Shown here: positions 1 through 8,084 of the stretch, one piece after another
How the letters are laid out: each line of letters opens with the position of its first letter
Position numbering within the stretch: the first letter of the stretch is position 1
DNA from: Limimaricola soesokkakensis
GTDB taxonomy: Bacteria > Pseudomonadota > Alphaproteobacteria > Rhodobacterales > Rhodobacteraceae
DNA: 64,000 bases
Assembly: GCF_900172345.1 (NCBI RefSeq)
Contig: NZ_FWFY01000005.1
Location: 62,001 to 126,000, forward strand
Direction of reading: 5' to 3'
The notes under the pieces: model-generated
Told to the model about the DNA's origin: nothing
Seen by the model: only the letters and a program-made list of their open reading frames with translations
Database searches by the model: none
Position numbers and translations under genes: made by a program

Positions 1-450
1 GTGGGTGACGCCGTAGGACATCGAGTCCTGCTTCTGGGCGTCGATGAAGGCCTGGGTATCCTCGTGGACGCCGCATTTGGCCATCAGCACCTGCGGGTCA
101 TTGGTGCCGCGCGCGATCGGGATCAGGCCCTCGGCGCCGCTGGCGCCGTTCTTGGCCTGAGTCACGGCATGACCGGTGGTCCAGACGAGGATGGTGTGAC
201 CATCGGCGGGCTGACGGTCCAGATACTCCATCGACACCGCGCCCGAGCCGCCCTGCCGGCTGGCGATGACCATGTCGGTGCCCAGCACCGGCGCCACCGA
301 GGCGATCATCATGCGGGCGGTCGTGTCGGTGCCGCCACCGGCGCCCGAATGGGTCACCACCTCGATGGTGCCGTCCGGATAGGCATCCTGCGCAAGCGCT
401 GCGACGGGGGTCGTGATGGCGGCAAGGATCGCCACGGTTTTCATCAGCAT
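1..450 (-). CDS. TctC/Bug-family tripartite tricarboxylate transporter substrate-binding protein (partial, 3' end outside window)
   Basis: The complement of positions 450 to 1 reads as an open frame that runs off the left edge, so only the first 150 codons are present. It starts with a short signal peptide (MLMKTVAILAAITTPVAALA) followed by a mature N-terminus with GTIEVVTHSGAGGGTD, which is typical of periplasmic TctC/Bug solute receptors that bind organic acids for TctAB permeases. A GGGAGGAG ribosome-binding site about 10 nt upstream supports the ATG at 450 over a second ATG at 444. The ligand cannot be told from the sequence, and any TctA/TctB genes would lie outside the window. A perfect 16-bp palindrome at 532-547 upstream is a likely operator. 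Confidence 0.8.
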   Translation of the reverse strand, partial: MLMKTVAILAAITTPVAALAQDAYPDGTIEVVTHSGAGGGTDTTARMMIASVAPVLGTDMVIASRQGGSGAVSMEYLDRQPADGHTILVWTTGHAVTQAKNGASGAEGLIPIARGTNDPQVLMAKCGVHEDTQAFIDAQKQDSMSYGVTH

Positions 451-531
451 CTTCAAGTCTCCTCCCTGATTCCCACTGCACCAAGCCGGGTGCACCCCAA
501 TCGTTAAACCGCCGAAATCGACATGTCAAAG

Positions 532-547
532 TTTTGGCATGCCAAAA
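532..547. promoter_or_regulatory. Perfect 16-bp palindrome, probable operator of the TctC gene
   Basis: TTTTGGCATGCCAAAA is a perfect dyad 82 bp upstream of the TctC start, in the gap shared with the 3' end of the WYL regulator gene. Its symmetry and AT-rich ends suit a dimeric repressor such as a GntR- or LacI-type protein. No matching regulator lies in the window, so it would be encoded to the left. Confidence 0.45.
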
Positions 548-691
548 TACCGGAAAGTGGTCGATCGGTTAAATTATGGAGGAAAAGCCGCGGGCTCTCA
601 CCCGACGAGGGCGCAAGCGATTGCGGGAGGGCGGTCCGAGCCGCCGAGAGGCGCATACGATCGGAGGCGGCCTATCGGGTGTGTCCGCGGA

Positions 692-1435
692 CTAGCTTCG
701 AGACCGGGCGTCGCGATTCCGCTCCACCCAGCGAGGGCCGGATCTCCGGCTGTCTTCGCCCGACAGATCGGCAAGATACTGGCGCAGGAGCCGCGCGCGG
801 TTCGGGCGGAAGCTCTCGCGCGTCGGCTGGACCGACACGATCCGCGCGACGCGGAACTTCCGGAAATCCTGTCTAAGGCAGCAAAACGCCAGCACCCCGA
901 TGCCCGTGTCGAGATAGACGATGGCGATGGGATGAATGCGCCGCTCGCTCGGTGCCCCCTGCGCGTCGCGATTCGAGATGTCGAGCGCGCGTTCGTCCCA
1001 GCAGGCCGCCCGGATCACCGAGAGGTCTGGCACCTGCTGCACCTGCGCTTGGTGGCGATGCACCATGTGGGTCGCGTGAAGCACCTGCCGCTGCAGGCGT
1101 TGCGGCAGGGTCGCGGCGATCTTGGCAAGCGCGGAATCGGCGGCCCGGGCCATCTGCGGATCGCCACGCTGGCGCACATCGCCGAGGCCGAGCACCAGCG
1201 CCTCCAACTCGATCCGGTCAAAGCTCTGCGGCGGCAGCGCCGGGTCCTCGGTCAGGGTGTAGCCCAGCCCCGGCGCGCCGTCGATCAGCGCGCCACTGGC
1301 CCGGAGGCTGGCGATGTCCCGATACAGCGTCCGAAGCGACACCTCAGTCTCGCCTGCTAGCCGTTCGGCGGTTACCGGGCCCGGCAGGACCCGCAGGGCA
1401 TTCAGCAGGCGCAACAGGCGGTCGGAGCGGCTCAT
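692..1435 (-). CDS. YafY-type HTH/WYL-domain transcriptional regulator
   Basis: This 247-aa protein has an N-terminal winged HTH of the DeoR-like YafY group (SRSDRLLRLLNALR, then VSLRTLYRDIASLRASGA) and a C-terminal WYL-type ligand domain (HPIAIVYLDTGIGVLAFCCL followed by RQDFRKFRVARI). The ATG at 1435 was chosen because it begins right at the conserved HTH; the longer open frame upstream is only antisense read-through of the GST gene. It is divergent from the GST gene starting 78 bp away, an arrangement in which YafY-type proteins often control the neighbour. The effector is unknown. Confidence 0.85.
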   Translation of the reverse strand: MSRSDRLLRLLNALRVLPGPVTAERLAGETEVSLRTLYRDIASLRASGALIDGAPGLGYTLTEDPALPPQSFDRIELEALVLGLGDVRQRGDPQMARAADSALAKIAATLPQRLQRQVLHATHMVHRHQAQVQQVPDLSVIRAACWDERALDISNRDAQGAPSERRIHPIAIVYLDTGIGVLAFCCLRQDFRKFRVARIVSVQPTRESFRPNRARLLRQYLADLSGEDSRRSGPRWVERNRDARSRS

Positions 1436-1513
1436 GGGATCCTGACGGAAACTGGCAGTAGGGTGAGCATATGATGGCAGCCGGATCGACACCACATCGA
1501 GAGGATCTTCACC

Positions 1514-2137
1514 ATGCTCACCCTCTACCACGCGCCACTCAGCCGGTCGTCGCGTATCATACACCTGATCGAGGAGCTGGGGATCCACGACCGGATCGAG
1601 ATCCGGATCGTGCCGATCCTGCGCAATGACGGGTCGCTCAGCCCGGGCGAGGCGCACAACCCCCACCCGGAGGGAAAGGTGCCGCTGCTCGTACATGACA
1701 GCGTCGAAATCTGGGAATCCAACGCCATTATCCTCTACCTTACCGACCTGTTTCCGCAGGCGGGGATGGGACCGGTGGCGGGCGATCCGATGCGCGGACG
1801 CTACCTGAGCTGGCTGGCCTGATACGGCAACGTGGTCGAACCGGTGCTGGTCTTCGGCGCTGCCGAGCTGTCGCACCCCTATCTCGACCGCACCTTCCGG
1901 GGCCGGACCGAGATGATTGCGCGGCTGGCGGGCGCGCTGCAGGACGCGCCCTTCCTGATGGGCGAAGCCTTTACAGCGGCGGACCTGCTGCTCGTCTCGC
2001 CCTTCATATGGTTCCCCGAGACCGCGCCGGACCATCCCGCGATCCGGGCCTGGATCGACCAATGCGAGGCCCGCACCTCGGCGGTCAAAGCGGCCGCCTT
2101 CGACGCCGAACTACTGAGCCGCTCCGAGGTGGCCTGA
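1514..2137 (+). pseudogene. Glutathione S-transferase interrupted by an in-frame TGA
   Basis: Two open segments (1514-1822 and 1823-2137) are in the same frame and together give a normal-length GST of about 207 residues. The N-terminal thioredoxin-like part (MLTLYHAPLSRSSRIIHLIEE, with the GKVPLL and ESNAIILYL glutathione-site motifs) and the C-terminal helical part (FLMGEAFTAADLLLVSPFIW) are both intact. Codon 103 is TGA, in RYLSWLA-stop-YGNVVEPV, where relatives usually have an aromatic residue; one G-to-A change from TGG would explain it. It is probably a recent nonsense mutation or a sequencing error. No selenocysteine-insertion context was seen. The WYL regulator is divergent. Confidence 0.75.
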
Positions 2138-2142
2138 GGCCT

Positions 2143-2182
2143 CGAAGCGGCACCGGCCGAAGTTCCGGCGGGTGCCGCTTCG
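2143..2182. terminator. GC-rich hairpin after the GST gene
   Basis: Perfect 12-bp arms (CGAAGCGGCACC and its complement) enclose a 16-nt loop, 6 nt after the GST stop. There is no clear T-tract, so it may terminate weakly or only protect the 3' end. Confidence 0.5.
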
Positions 2183-2912
2183 ACCCTCCACGACGCATCG
2201 TCGCGCCCGACCCGCCGTCCAAAGAACCGTTGAGCTGCGCCGCCTGAGATCAATGCGCCGGCGGCGCCGCTACACCGGACGCGGCTGTTGTCACGCTGTC
2301 GCCCCCCGGAATCGGGCTGTAATACGCGCCTTTATCGACGCCACGCGTCGTTCATATTCGCGATCAGGCGGCGCCCAACCGCGCTGCATTCGGCACCTTG
2401 CGGGGCCGGTTTCGCCGCGTTCTTCGGCAGACAGGTGTCTGCGGTGACCCGCGCTCGCGTGAAATCCCGAAAATGACTGGCGGCCGCATGGGTTCTGCCT
2501 GTCCGAATAGCTGAGCGAGGTGGGCAAACCCCTGCCTCGGCCGCAACGGCGCGGCGGTTTTCGTCACATCGGCCCTCCCCGCGCGGCAACGGCGCTGCGC
2601 ACTCTCCTGACACCCCGCCGGATCGCGGGAGCCATGCCCCCTCGGGCGACGCTCTCCCGGATCGAAACCGTCGCGGCCCGGAAAACCCGGTTCCGCCCGA
2701 AACCCCGGAGGACGCCATGTCCCGTCACCCCCTCGTCATCGGTCATGGCCCGGCGCGCCGCTCCGATATCTGCCGCGCAGCGCGCGCCACCGCCTGCCGC
2801 CCCACGCTGGACGCTCTCCTACCCGCCCGGTCCGGCGGCCGGAACATCGAACCGGGATCGATCCCCGGCGCCTGATCGCCGGACACCTCAAAACTCTGAG
2901 AAAGCTTAGAAA
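2183..2912. other. Long intergenic region upstream of the cyanate operon, no convincing gene
   Basis: About 730 bp lie between the GST hairpin and the FNT gene. Open frames here are short, rich in Arg, Pro and Ala, overlap on both strands and lack convincing ribosome-binding sites, as expected from random high-GC sequence. The region should hold the promoter of the cyanate operon, but I could not pick out a clear regulator-binding palindrome. There is no CynR-like regulator next to it. Confidence 0.5.
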
Positions 2913-3764
2913 ATGTCGTATGTCGCTCCCAAGGAATTCGCGGTCAAGATGGTCGATGCCGGCGAATCCAAGATCTTCATGTCCACCAAGGACACCCTGA
3001 TCCGATCCTACATGGCCGGCGCGATCCTCGCGCTCGCCGCCGCCTTCGCCGTGACCATCGCGGTGCAGACCGGCAATTTCCTCGTCGCCTCGCTGCTGTT
3101 CCCGGTCGGATTCTGCCTGCTCTACCTTATGGGCTTCGACCTGTTGACCGGGGTGTTCACGCTGGCGCCGCTCGCCGTCTTCGCCAAGCGTCCCGGCTGC
3201 ACTTGGGCCGGCGTGCTGCGCAATTGGGGCCTCGTCTTCTGCGGCAATTTCGCGGGCGCGATGACCACGGCGATCCTAATGGCGGTCGTTTTCACCACCG
3301 GCTTTTCGGCCGAGCCCGACGCGGTCGGCCAGCGGATCGGCACCATCGGCGAGGCCCGGACCATCGGCTATGCCGCCGCCGGCGGCGCCGGGCTGCTCAC
3401 CGTCTTCGTGCGCGCGATCCTGTGCAACTGGATGGTCTCCACCGGCGTCGTCGCCGCGATGATGTCGACCTCGACCTCGGGCAAGATCATGGCGATGTGG
3501 ATGCCGATCCTCGTCTTCTTCTATCTCGGCTTCGAGCATTCCATCGTGAACATGTTCCTGTTCCCCTCGGGCATCATGCTGGGCGGCGAATTTACCTGGG
3601 CGGACTACTTCATCTACAACGAGATCCCGGTCGTACTGGGCAACCTCGTCGGCGGCCTGACCTTTGTGGGCGGCATGATCTACATGACCCATTTCCGGGA
3701 ATCGCCCAAGCGCAACGCCAAGTTCGCGCGCAACGACGACATGACCGGTTTTCCCGCCGAGTGA
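2913..3764 (+). CDS. Formate/nitrite transporter (FNT) family channel, possibly for cyanate
   Basis: A 283-aa integral membrane protein with about six hydrophobic segments and FNT-like features: YLMGFDLLTGVFTLAP near residue 80 and a GFEHSIVNMFLFPSG motif near residue 210. FNT proteins are pentameric channels that move small monovalent anions (formate, nitrite, hydrosulfide). The gene is the first of three on the + strand, followed 53 bp later by a kinase/phosphatase gene and then cyanase. That context suggests it may bring in cyanate or export bicarbonate or a related anion. The substrate is inferred from context only; nitrite or formate remains possible. Confidence 0.85.
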   Translation: MSYVAPKEFAVKMVDAGESKIFMSTKDTLIRSYMAGAILALAAAFAVTIAVQTGNFLVASLLFPVGFCLLYLMGFDLLTGVFTLAPLAVFAKRPGCTWAGVLRNWGLVFCGNFAGAMTTAILMAVVFTTGFSAEPDAVGQRIGTIGEARTIGYAAAGGAGLLTVFVRAILCNWMVSTGVVAAMMSTSTSGKIMAMWMPILVFFYLGFEHSIVNMFLFPSGIMLGGEFTWADYFIYNEIPVVLGNLVGGLTFVGGMIYMTHFRESPKRNAKFARNDDMTGFPAE

Positions 3765-3817
3765 TCGCCCCTCACGGGCTCCGCTCCGGCGGCCCCCCCC
3801 CTTGCCGGAGCCCCGCC

Positions 3818-5542
3818 ATGCCGAAGGACACCAACGCCCCCGATACGCTGCGCGTGTCGATCGGCCAGTTCTCCTCGGCCGGGCGCAAGCCGGAGAACCA
3901 GGATTTCCACGGCGCGCTGATCCCCGGGGGCGAGGCGCTGGCGCTCAAGGGCATCACGCTGGCCGTGGCCGACGGCATCTCCTCCTCGCGCGTGAGCGCC
4001 GAGGCTGCCGAAACCGCGGTGAAGGCCCTGCTCGCGGACTACTACGCGACGCCGGACAGCTGGACCGCAAGGACCGCGGCGACCCGGGTGATCGCCGCCA
4101 CCAATGCCTGGCTGCACGGGCAGAACAACTCGGTCGGGGACATCAACCAAGGCCGCGTCTGCACTCTCTCGGCCCTGATCGCCAAAGGCCGCGAGGCGCA
4201 TGTCCTGCATATCGGCGACAGCCGGGTCAGCCGCCTGACCGGCGCCAGCCTCGAGCCCCTGACCACCGACCACCGCCTCACGCTCTCGGCCGAGGAATGC
4301 TATCTCGGCCGTGCTCTCGGCATCGACGCCACGGTCGAGATCGACTACCGGCGCGTGCCGCTTTCGGTGGGCGATATCTTCCTGCTGAGCTCCGACGGGG
4401 TGCACGACTTCATCACCGGCACGATGGTCCGCGATGCGGTCGCGACCGGTGATCTGGACCAAGCGGCGAGGCAGCTCGCCGACGCCGCGCTGCGGGCCGG
4501 AAGCCGCGACAACTTGACGGTCCAGATCCTGCGCATCGACGCTCTGCCCGATGGTGCGGACGCGCTTGGCACCGATGCCGCCCGGCTTCCGGTGCTGCCG
4601 CTGCCGAGACCCGGCGACAGCATCGACGGCTTTCGCATCCACCGCCAAATCCACGCAACCGCGCGCAGCCATGTCTATCTCGCCACCGACGCGCAGGGGC
4701 GCGAGGTCGCTCTGAAGATCCCCGCGACCGAGATGGCGCAGGACGAGGAATACCTGCGCCGCTTCGTGCTCGAGGACTGGATCGCGCGGCGGATCCATTC
4801 CCCGCATGTGCTGCGCGCGGCCTCGCGCGCCGGGCGGTCTACCGCGCTCTACGCCGTGACCGAACTGGTCCGGGGCGTCACCCTCCGCCAGTGGATGACC
4901 GACAACCCTGCGCCGCCGCTCGACCGGGTCCGGGACATCGCCGCCCAGATCGCCGCGGGGCTGCGCGCCCTTCACCGCCGCGAGATGGTGCATCAGGACC
5001 TGCGCCCCGAGAACATCATGATCGACGCGAGCGGCACGGTGACGATCATCGATCTCGGCTCGGCCGCAGTGGCGGGGGTCGAGGAAGCCCGGCCCGGCCT
5101 GCTGGGCCAGCTTCCAGGCACCTACCAGTACACCGCGCCGGAATATTTCGCGGGCGACGCGGTCAGCTGGCGCTCGGACCAATACGCCTTGGGCGTAATC
5201 CTCTACGAGATGCTCTGCGGCAGGCTGCCCTATGGCACGCAGGTCGCGCGGGTGCGGTCGCGCCGCGATCAGGCCCGCCTGACCTATCGCTCCGCCCGCG
5301 ACGACGACAGCACCCTGCCCGCCTGGGTCGACATGACGCTGCGCCGTGCGACCCATCCCGACCCGCTGCGCCGCTACGACGCCCTGTCGGAATTCGTGGC
5401 CGATCTGCGTCGTCCCGGCGCCGACTGGCGCGCGACGCGGCACGTGCCGCTGGTGCAGCGCAACCCCGTCCAATTCTGGCAGTCGGTCTCGGCGATCCTC
5501 GCCCTGCTCTGCCTCGTCATGGCCGTCCGGATGGGCGGCTGA
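3818..5542 (+). CDS. Bifunctional PP2C-type protein phosphatase / Ser-Thr protein kinase with a C-terminal membrane anchor
   Basis: The 574-aa protein carries two opposing signalling enzymes. Residues of about 10-245 are a PP2C phosphatase with metal-site motifs KPENQDFHG, VADGISSS, HIGDSRVSRL, SSDGVHDF and SRDNLTVQ. Residues of about 265-530 are a Hanks-type kinase: Ala-Leu-Lys (ALKIPA), catalytic loop MVHQDLRPENIMI (HRD changed to HQD), metal loop DLGSA (DFG changed to DLG) and the APEYF motif. A hydrophobic segment near residues 550-570 (SVSAILALLCLVMAVRM) probably anchors it in the inner membrane. The gene sits between the FNT gene (53 bp) and cyanase (21 bp), in the same orientation. The obvious candidate target is the FNT channel or cyanase, but no phosphosite can be named. 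The ATG at 3818 begins just before the PP2C domain. Confidence 0.9.
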   Translation: MPKDTNAPDTLRVSIGQFSSAGRKPENQDFHGALIPGGEALALKGITLAVADGISSSRVSAEAAETAVKALLADYYATPDSWTARTAATRVIAATNAWLHGQNNSVGDINQGRVCTLSALIAKGREAHVLHIGDSRVSRLTGASLEPLTTDHRLTLSAEECYLGRALGIDATVEIDYRRVPLSVGDIFLLSSDGVHDFITGTMVRDAVATGDLDQAARQLADAALRAGSRDNLTVQILRIDALPDGADALGTDAARLPVLPLPRPGDSIDGFRIHRQIHATARSHVYLATDAQGREVALKIPATEMAQDEEYLRRFVLEDWIARRIHSPHVLRAASRAGRSTALYAVTELVRGVTLRQWMTDNPAPPLDRVRDIAAQIAAGLRALHRREMVHQDLRPENIMIDASGTVTIIDLGSAAVAGVEEARPGLLGQLPGTYQYTAPEYFAGDAVSWRSDQYALGVILYEMLCGRLPYGTQVARVRSRRDQARLTYRSARDDDSTLPAWVDMTLRRATHPDPLRRYDALSEFVADLRRPGADWRATRHVPLVQRNPVQFWQSVSAILALLCLVMAVRMGG

Positions 5543-5563
5543 ACCGTCCCAAAGGAGGACCAC

Positions 5564-6031
5564 ATGAAAGACCTCGCACTGTTCGACGACCTGACCAAGG
5601 AGGACGTGACTGTCCTGATCGTTCGGGCCAAGAAACGCGCCGGGCTGAGCTGGGAGGGGATCGCCGAAAAGATCGGCATGTCCTCGGTCTGGACCCATTC
5701 CGCGGCGATGGGGATGAACGCGATGCCGGCGGAAAAGGCCGAAGCGCTGGCCAGCCTTCTGGAGTTGCCCGCCGAGGCGGTCGCGGTGCTGCAGGACAGC
5801 CCGACCAAGGTCTGGGAGCAGGCGGTACCCACCGATCCCTGTATCTACCGCCTCTACGAGATCGTCGGCGTTTATGGCCCGACCATCAAGGCGCTGATCC
5901 ACGAGAAGTTCGGGGATGGCATCATGTCGGCGATCGATTTCGACATGAAGATCGAACGGGTCGAAAACCCGAAGGGCGACCGCGTGAAGATTGAGATGTC
6001 CGGCAAATACCTCGGCTACAACGCCTGGTAG
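5564..6031 (+). CDS. cynS: Cyanate hydratase (cyanase)
   Basis: This 155-aa protein matches the cyanase family in length and layout: an N-terminal helical HTH-like domain and a C-terminal catalytic domain with DPCIYRLYEIVGVYGPTIKA and HEKFGDGIMSAIDF. The three catalytic residues known from E. coli cyanase are present at equivalent positions: Arg96, Glu99 and Ser122. The enzyme converts cyanate plus bicarbonate to carbamate and CO2, carbamate then yielding ammonia and CO2, and acts in the cytoplasm as a decamer. An AAAGGAGG ribosome-binding site precedes the ATG. It is the last gene of the FNT-kinase-cynS operon, so the operon likely detoxifies cyanate or uses it as a nitrogen source. Confidence 0.97.
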   Translation: MKDLALFDDLTKEDVTVLIVRAKKRAGLSWEGIAEKIGMSSVWTHSAAMGMNAMPAEKAEALASLLELPAEAVAVLQDSPTKVWEQAVPTDPCIYRLYEIVGVYGPTIKALIHEKFGDGIMSAIDFDMKIERVENPKGDRVKIEMSGKYLGYNAW

Positions 6032-6037
6032 GGCAGC

Positions 6038-6064
6038 GGCGCGGGCTGGTAACCGGCCCGCGCC
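6038..6064. terminator. Hairpin terminator after cynS
   Basis: Perfect 9-bp arms (GGCGCGGGC and complement) with a 9-nt loop, 6 nt after the cynS stop. No T-tract follows. It lies in the gap between two convergent genes, cynS and the ABC-F gene. Confidence 0.55.
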
Positions 6065-6249
6065 ACGCAGTGATCGGTCGTGTCGATTCGAGGACCCGGC
6101 GGGAACGCCCGAACGCCCGCGGGTCCGCCGAGCACGGGACGCATCCAGCGTGACAAATCGGCGCTCCACCGGCAACCGGCCGCCGGAGGCTTGCCCCCTG
6201 CCCTGCCCGCAACGGCTAACCTGTCGGGTGAACCGCCGCCCGGAATGTT

Positions 6250-7857
6250 TCAAAAAAGGCCGAACCCGTCTCGGCCCCCGCCCAGCTCCACCCGCCGATC
6301 CAGCCGCAGCCGGTCCAGAAACGCCTCGTCGTGGCTCACCACCAGCAGCGCGCCGTCATAGCCGATGAGCGCCGCCTCCAGCGCCTCGATCCCGTCGAGA
6401 TCGAGATGGTTCGTCGGCTCGTCGAGGATCAGCAGGGCCGGTGGCACCGGGCGGCCGATGGTGCAGGCAAGCCCCGCCCGCAGCCGTTCGCCACCGCTGA
6501 GCGACCCGGCCTGCCGCAAGCCGTCCTCGGCGCGAAACCGGAACCGCGCCAGCGCCGCGCGGCATTCCATTTCCGGCGCCGCCGGGTTCAGCCGCTTGTA
6601 GGCGTCGCGCAAGGACATCCCCGGTGCCAGCAGGTCGACATGCTGATCGAGATAGGCGCAGGCGACCTCCAGCCGTGCCGTCCCGGCGCAGGGCGCGCGC
6701 CGCCCGGCCACGAGGTCGAGAAGCGTGGTCTTGCCGCTGCCATTCGGGCCGGTGATCGCGATGCGCTCGGGCCCGGTCATCACCAGCGACAGGTCGCGAA
6801 TGACCGGGCGGTCCGGGTCGGGGCCGGCGCTGACCCGGTCGAGCCGCAGCACCACCCGCGACCGTGCGAGACCCGTGGGCGAAATCTCCATCGCCAGCGG
6901 CGCCACGATCTCGATCGCCTCGCGCGCCGCCGCGACCCGCGCCTCCGTCGCGGCGCGCCGGTCCTCGCGCAGCCGCGCCCCGGCGCCGCCAGAGCCCTCC
7001 GCCCGCTCCTTCGCCGCATCGAGAAGAATCTTCGGCTGCCCGCCCTTCGCCCGCCCCTTGCGGCCGCGGCTGTCCTTGCGCGCCTTGCGCTCGGCCGCCT
7101 GCTGCGCCCGGCGCTTCTGCGCGGCGCGGTCCTTTTCGGCATCGGCCAGATCATGCCGCGCCGCCTCGATCTCGCGCGCCTTCCACGCGCGGTAGGCGCT
7201 GTAGCCGCCGCCATAGCGCCGGGCCCCCAGCTCCGACAACTCGACGATTGCATCCATTTCCTCGAGCAATTCGCGGTCATGGCTGACCACGATGGCCGCG
7301 CGCCGCCAATCGCGCAGCACCTCCGCCACCAAGGTCCGCCCCGCCCGGTCGAGATTGTTGGTCGGCTCGTCGAGCAGCAGCAGGTCCGGTTCGGCGAAGA
7401 GCAGCGCCGCGAGACCGCCCCGCGTTCGCTCTCCGCCCGAGAGATCGGAGAGCGGCGCCTGTGGATCGAGGGCGAGGCCGCAGCGGTCCAGCGCCGCCGC
7501 CATGCGCGCGGGTAGCGTCCAGTCGGCCTCGGCCAGCTCGTCGATCCCGGCCAACCCCGCCTCGGCCCGGTCGAGCAGCGCCAGCGCCTCGCGCGCCTCG
7601 AACAGCTCCGCGATGGTTTCCCCGGCCGCGAACTGGACGTCCTGGCGCAGCATTGCCACACGCCCGTCGCAACCGACCTGCCCCGAACGCGGCCGCAGTT
7701 CCCCGGCGATCAGCCGCAGCAGCGTGGTCTTGCCGCTGCCGTTGCGACCGACGAGGCCGCTGCGCTCGGCGCCGAAGACGGCGTCGAGATCGGACAGGAC
7801 GGGGGTGCCGTCAGGGGCGGACCATGAAAGTTGGGAAAGGGTGACGGAGGTGGACAT
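6250..7857 (-). CDS. ABC-F family ATPase (translation factor / antibiotic-resistance type)
   Basis: A 535-aa protein with two ABC ATPase domains and no membrane segments, the layout of ABC-F proteins, which act on the ribosome rather than as transporters. Domain 1 has GRNGSGKTT, the LSGGERTRGGLA signature and LLLLDEPTNNLD. Domain 2 has GPNGSGKTT, SLSGGERLRAGL and LLILDEPTNHLD. The linker of about 80 residues (around 225-305) is very rich in Arg, Lys, Ala and Gln and predicted coiled, as in the interdomain (P-site tRNA interaction) linker. Whether it is a housekeeping factor or a resistance protein cannot be told. A small ORF (7811-7915) overlaps its start and may couple or regulate translation. 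Confidence 0.92.
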   Translation of the reverse strand: MSTSVTLSQLSWSAPDGTPVLSDLDAVFGAERSGLVGRNGSGKTTLLRLIAGELRPRSGQVGCDGRVAMLRQDVQFAAGETIAELFEAREALALLDRAEAGLAGIDELAEADWTLPARMAAALDRCGLALDPQAPLSDLSGGERTRGGLAALLFAEPDLLLLDEPTNNLDRAGRTLVAEVLRDWRRAAIVVSHDRELLEEMDAIVELSELGARRYGGGYSAYRAWKAREIEAARHDLADAEKDRAAQKRRAQQAAERKARKDSRGRKGRAKGGQPKILLDAAKERAEGSGGAGARLREDRRAATEARVAAAREAIEIVAPLAMEISPTGLARSRVVLRLDRVSAGPDPDRPVIRDLSLVMTGPERIAITGPNGSGKTTLLDLVAGRRAPCAGTARLEVACAYLDQHVDLLAPGMSLRDAYKRLNPAAPEMECRAALARFRFRAEDGLRQAGSLSGGERLRAGLACTIGRPVPPALLILDEPTNHLDLDGIEALEAALIGYDGALLVVSHDEAFLDRLRLDRRVELGGGRDGFGLF

Positions 7858-7915
7858 GGGACATGGCTTCTCGCAGCGATACCGAAAGGCGGAAGGCGGC
7901 GCGCACGTGGTCCAT
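7811..7915 (-). CDS. Candidate 34-aa leader ORF overlapping the ABC-F start
   Basis: On the minus strand an ATG at 7915 is preceded by AGAGGAG about 9-10 nt upstream, a stronger ribosome-binding site than any seen before the ABC-F ATG at 7857. The ORF begins MDHVRAAFRLSVSLREAMSH, runs through the ABC-F start in a different frame and ends at 7811. Leader ORFs that sense ribosome stalling are known in front of several ABC-F resistance genes, so this could be a regulatory uORF or a coupling device. It may also be chance in GC-rich DNA; the amino-acid sequence resembles no known leader that I recognise. Confidence 0.35.
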   Translation of the reverse strand: MDHVRAAFRLSVSLREAMSHVHLRHPFPTFMVRP

Positions 7916-8039
7916 GTCGATGGTTCTCCTCTGACCCGCGCAGGATACGCCCATTCGCGCCCTGCGCAAAGTCACCGATGCGGGACGGACGCCCGATCTC
8001 GTCCCGGTCGAGGCATCGGTTCTCCTTATCCGCAAGCTG

Positions 8040-8076
8040 CCGGCCCCGGGACAGCCCGTCGCTGTCCCGGGGCCGG
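8040..8076. terminator. Strong hairpin terminator after idnD
   Basis: Perfect 15-bp arms (CCGGCCCCGGGACAG and complement) flank a 7-nt loop, 8 nt beyond the idnD stop on the minus strand. There is no T-rich tail, but the stem is long and GC-rich. Confidence 0.7.
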
Positions 8077-8084
8077 AACGCCTG

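Noticed and set aside
1820-1822. Selenocysteine at the GST TGA codon
   Set aside because: The residue at this point in GSTs is not a catalytic Cys, and no selenocysteine-insertion hairpin was evident; a nonsense mutation or sequence error is simpler.
2183-2912. Several short open frames before the FNT gene
   Set aside because: They overlap on both strands, lack ribosome-binding sites and have biased Arg/Pro/Ala composition.
3680-6253. 857-residue open frame on the minus strand
   Set aside because: Antisense to the kinase/phosphatase, cynS and FNT genes; composition is rich in Arg, Gly, Ala and His with no domain, as expected from high-GC shadow frames.
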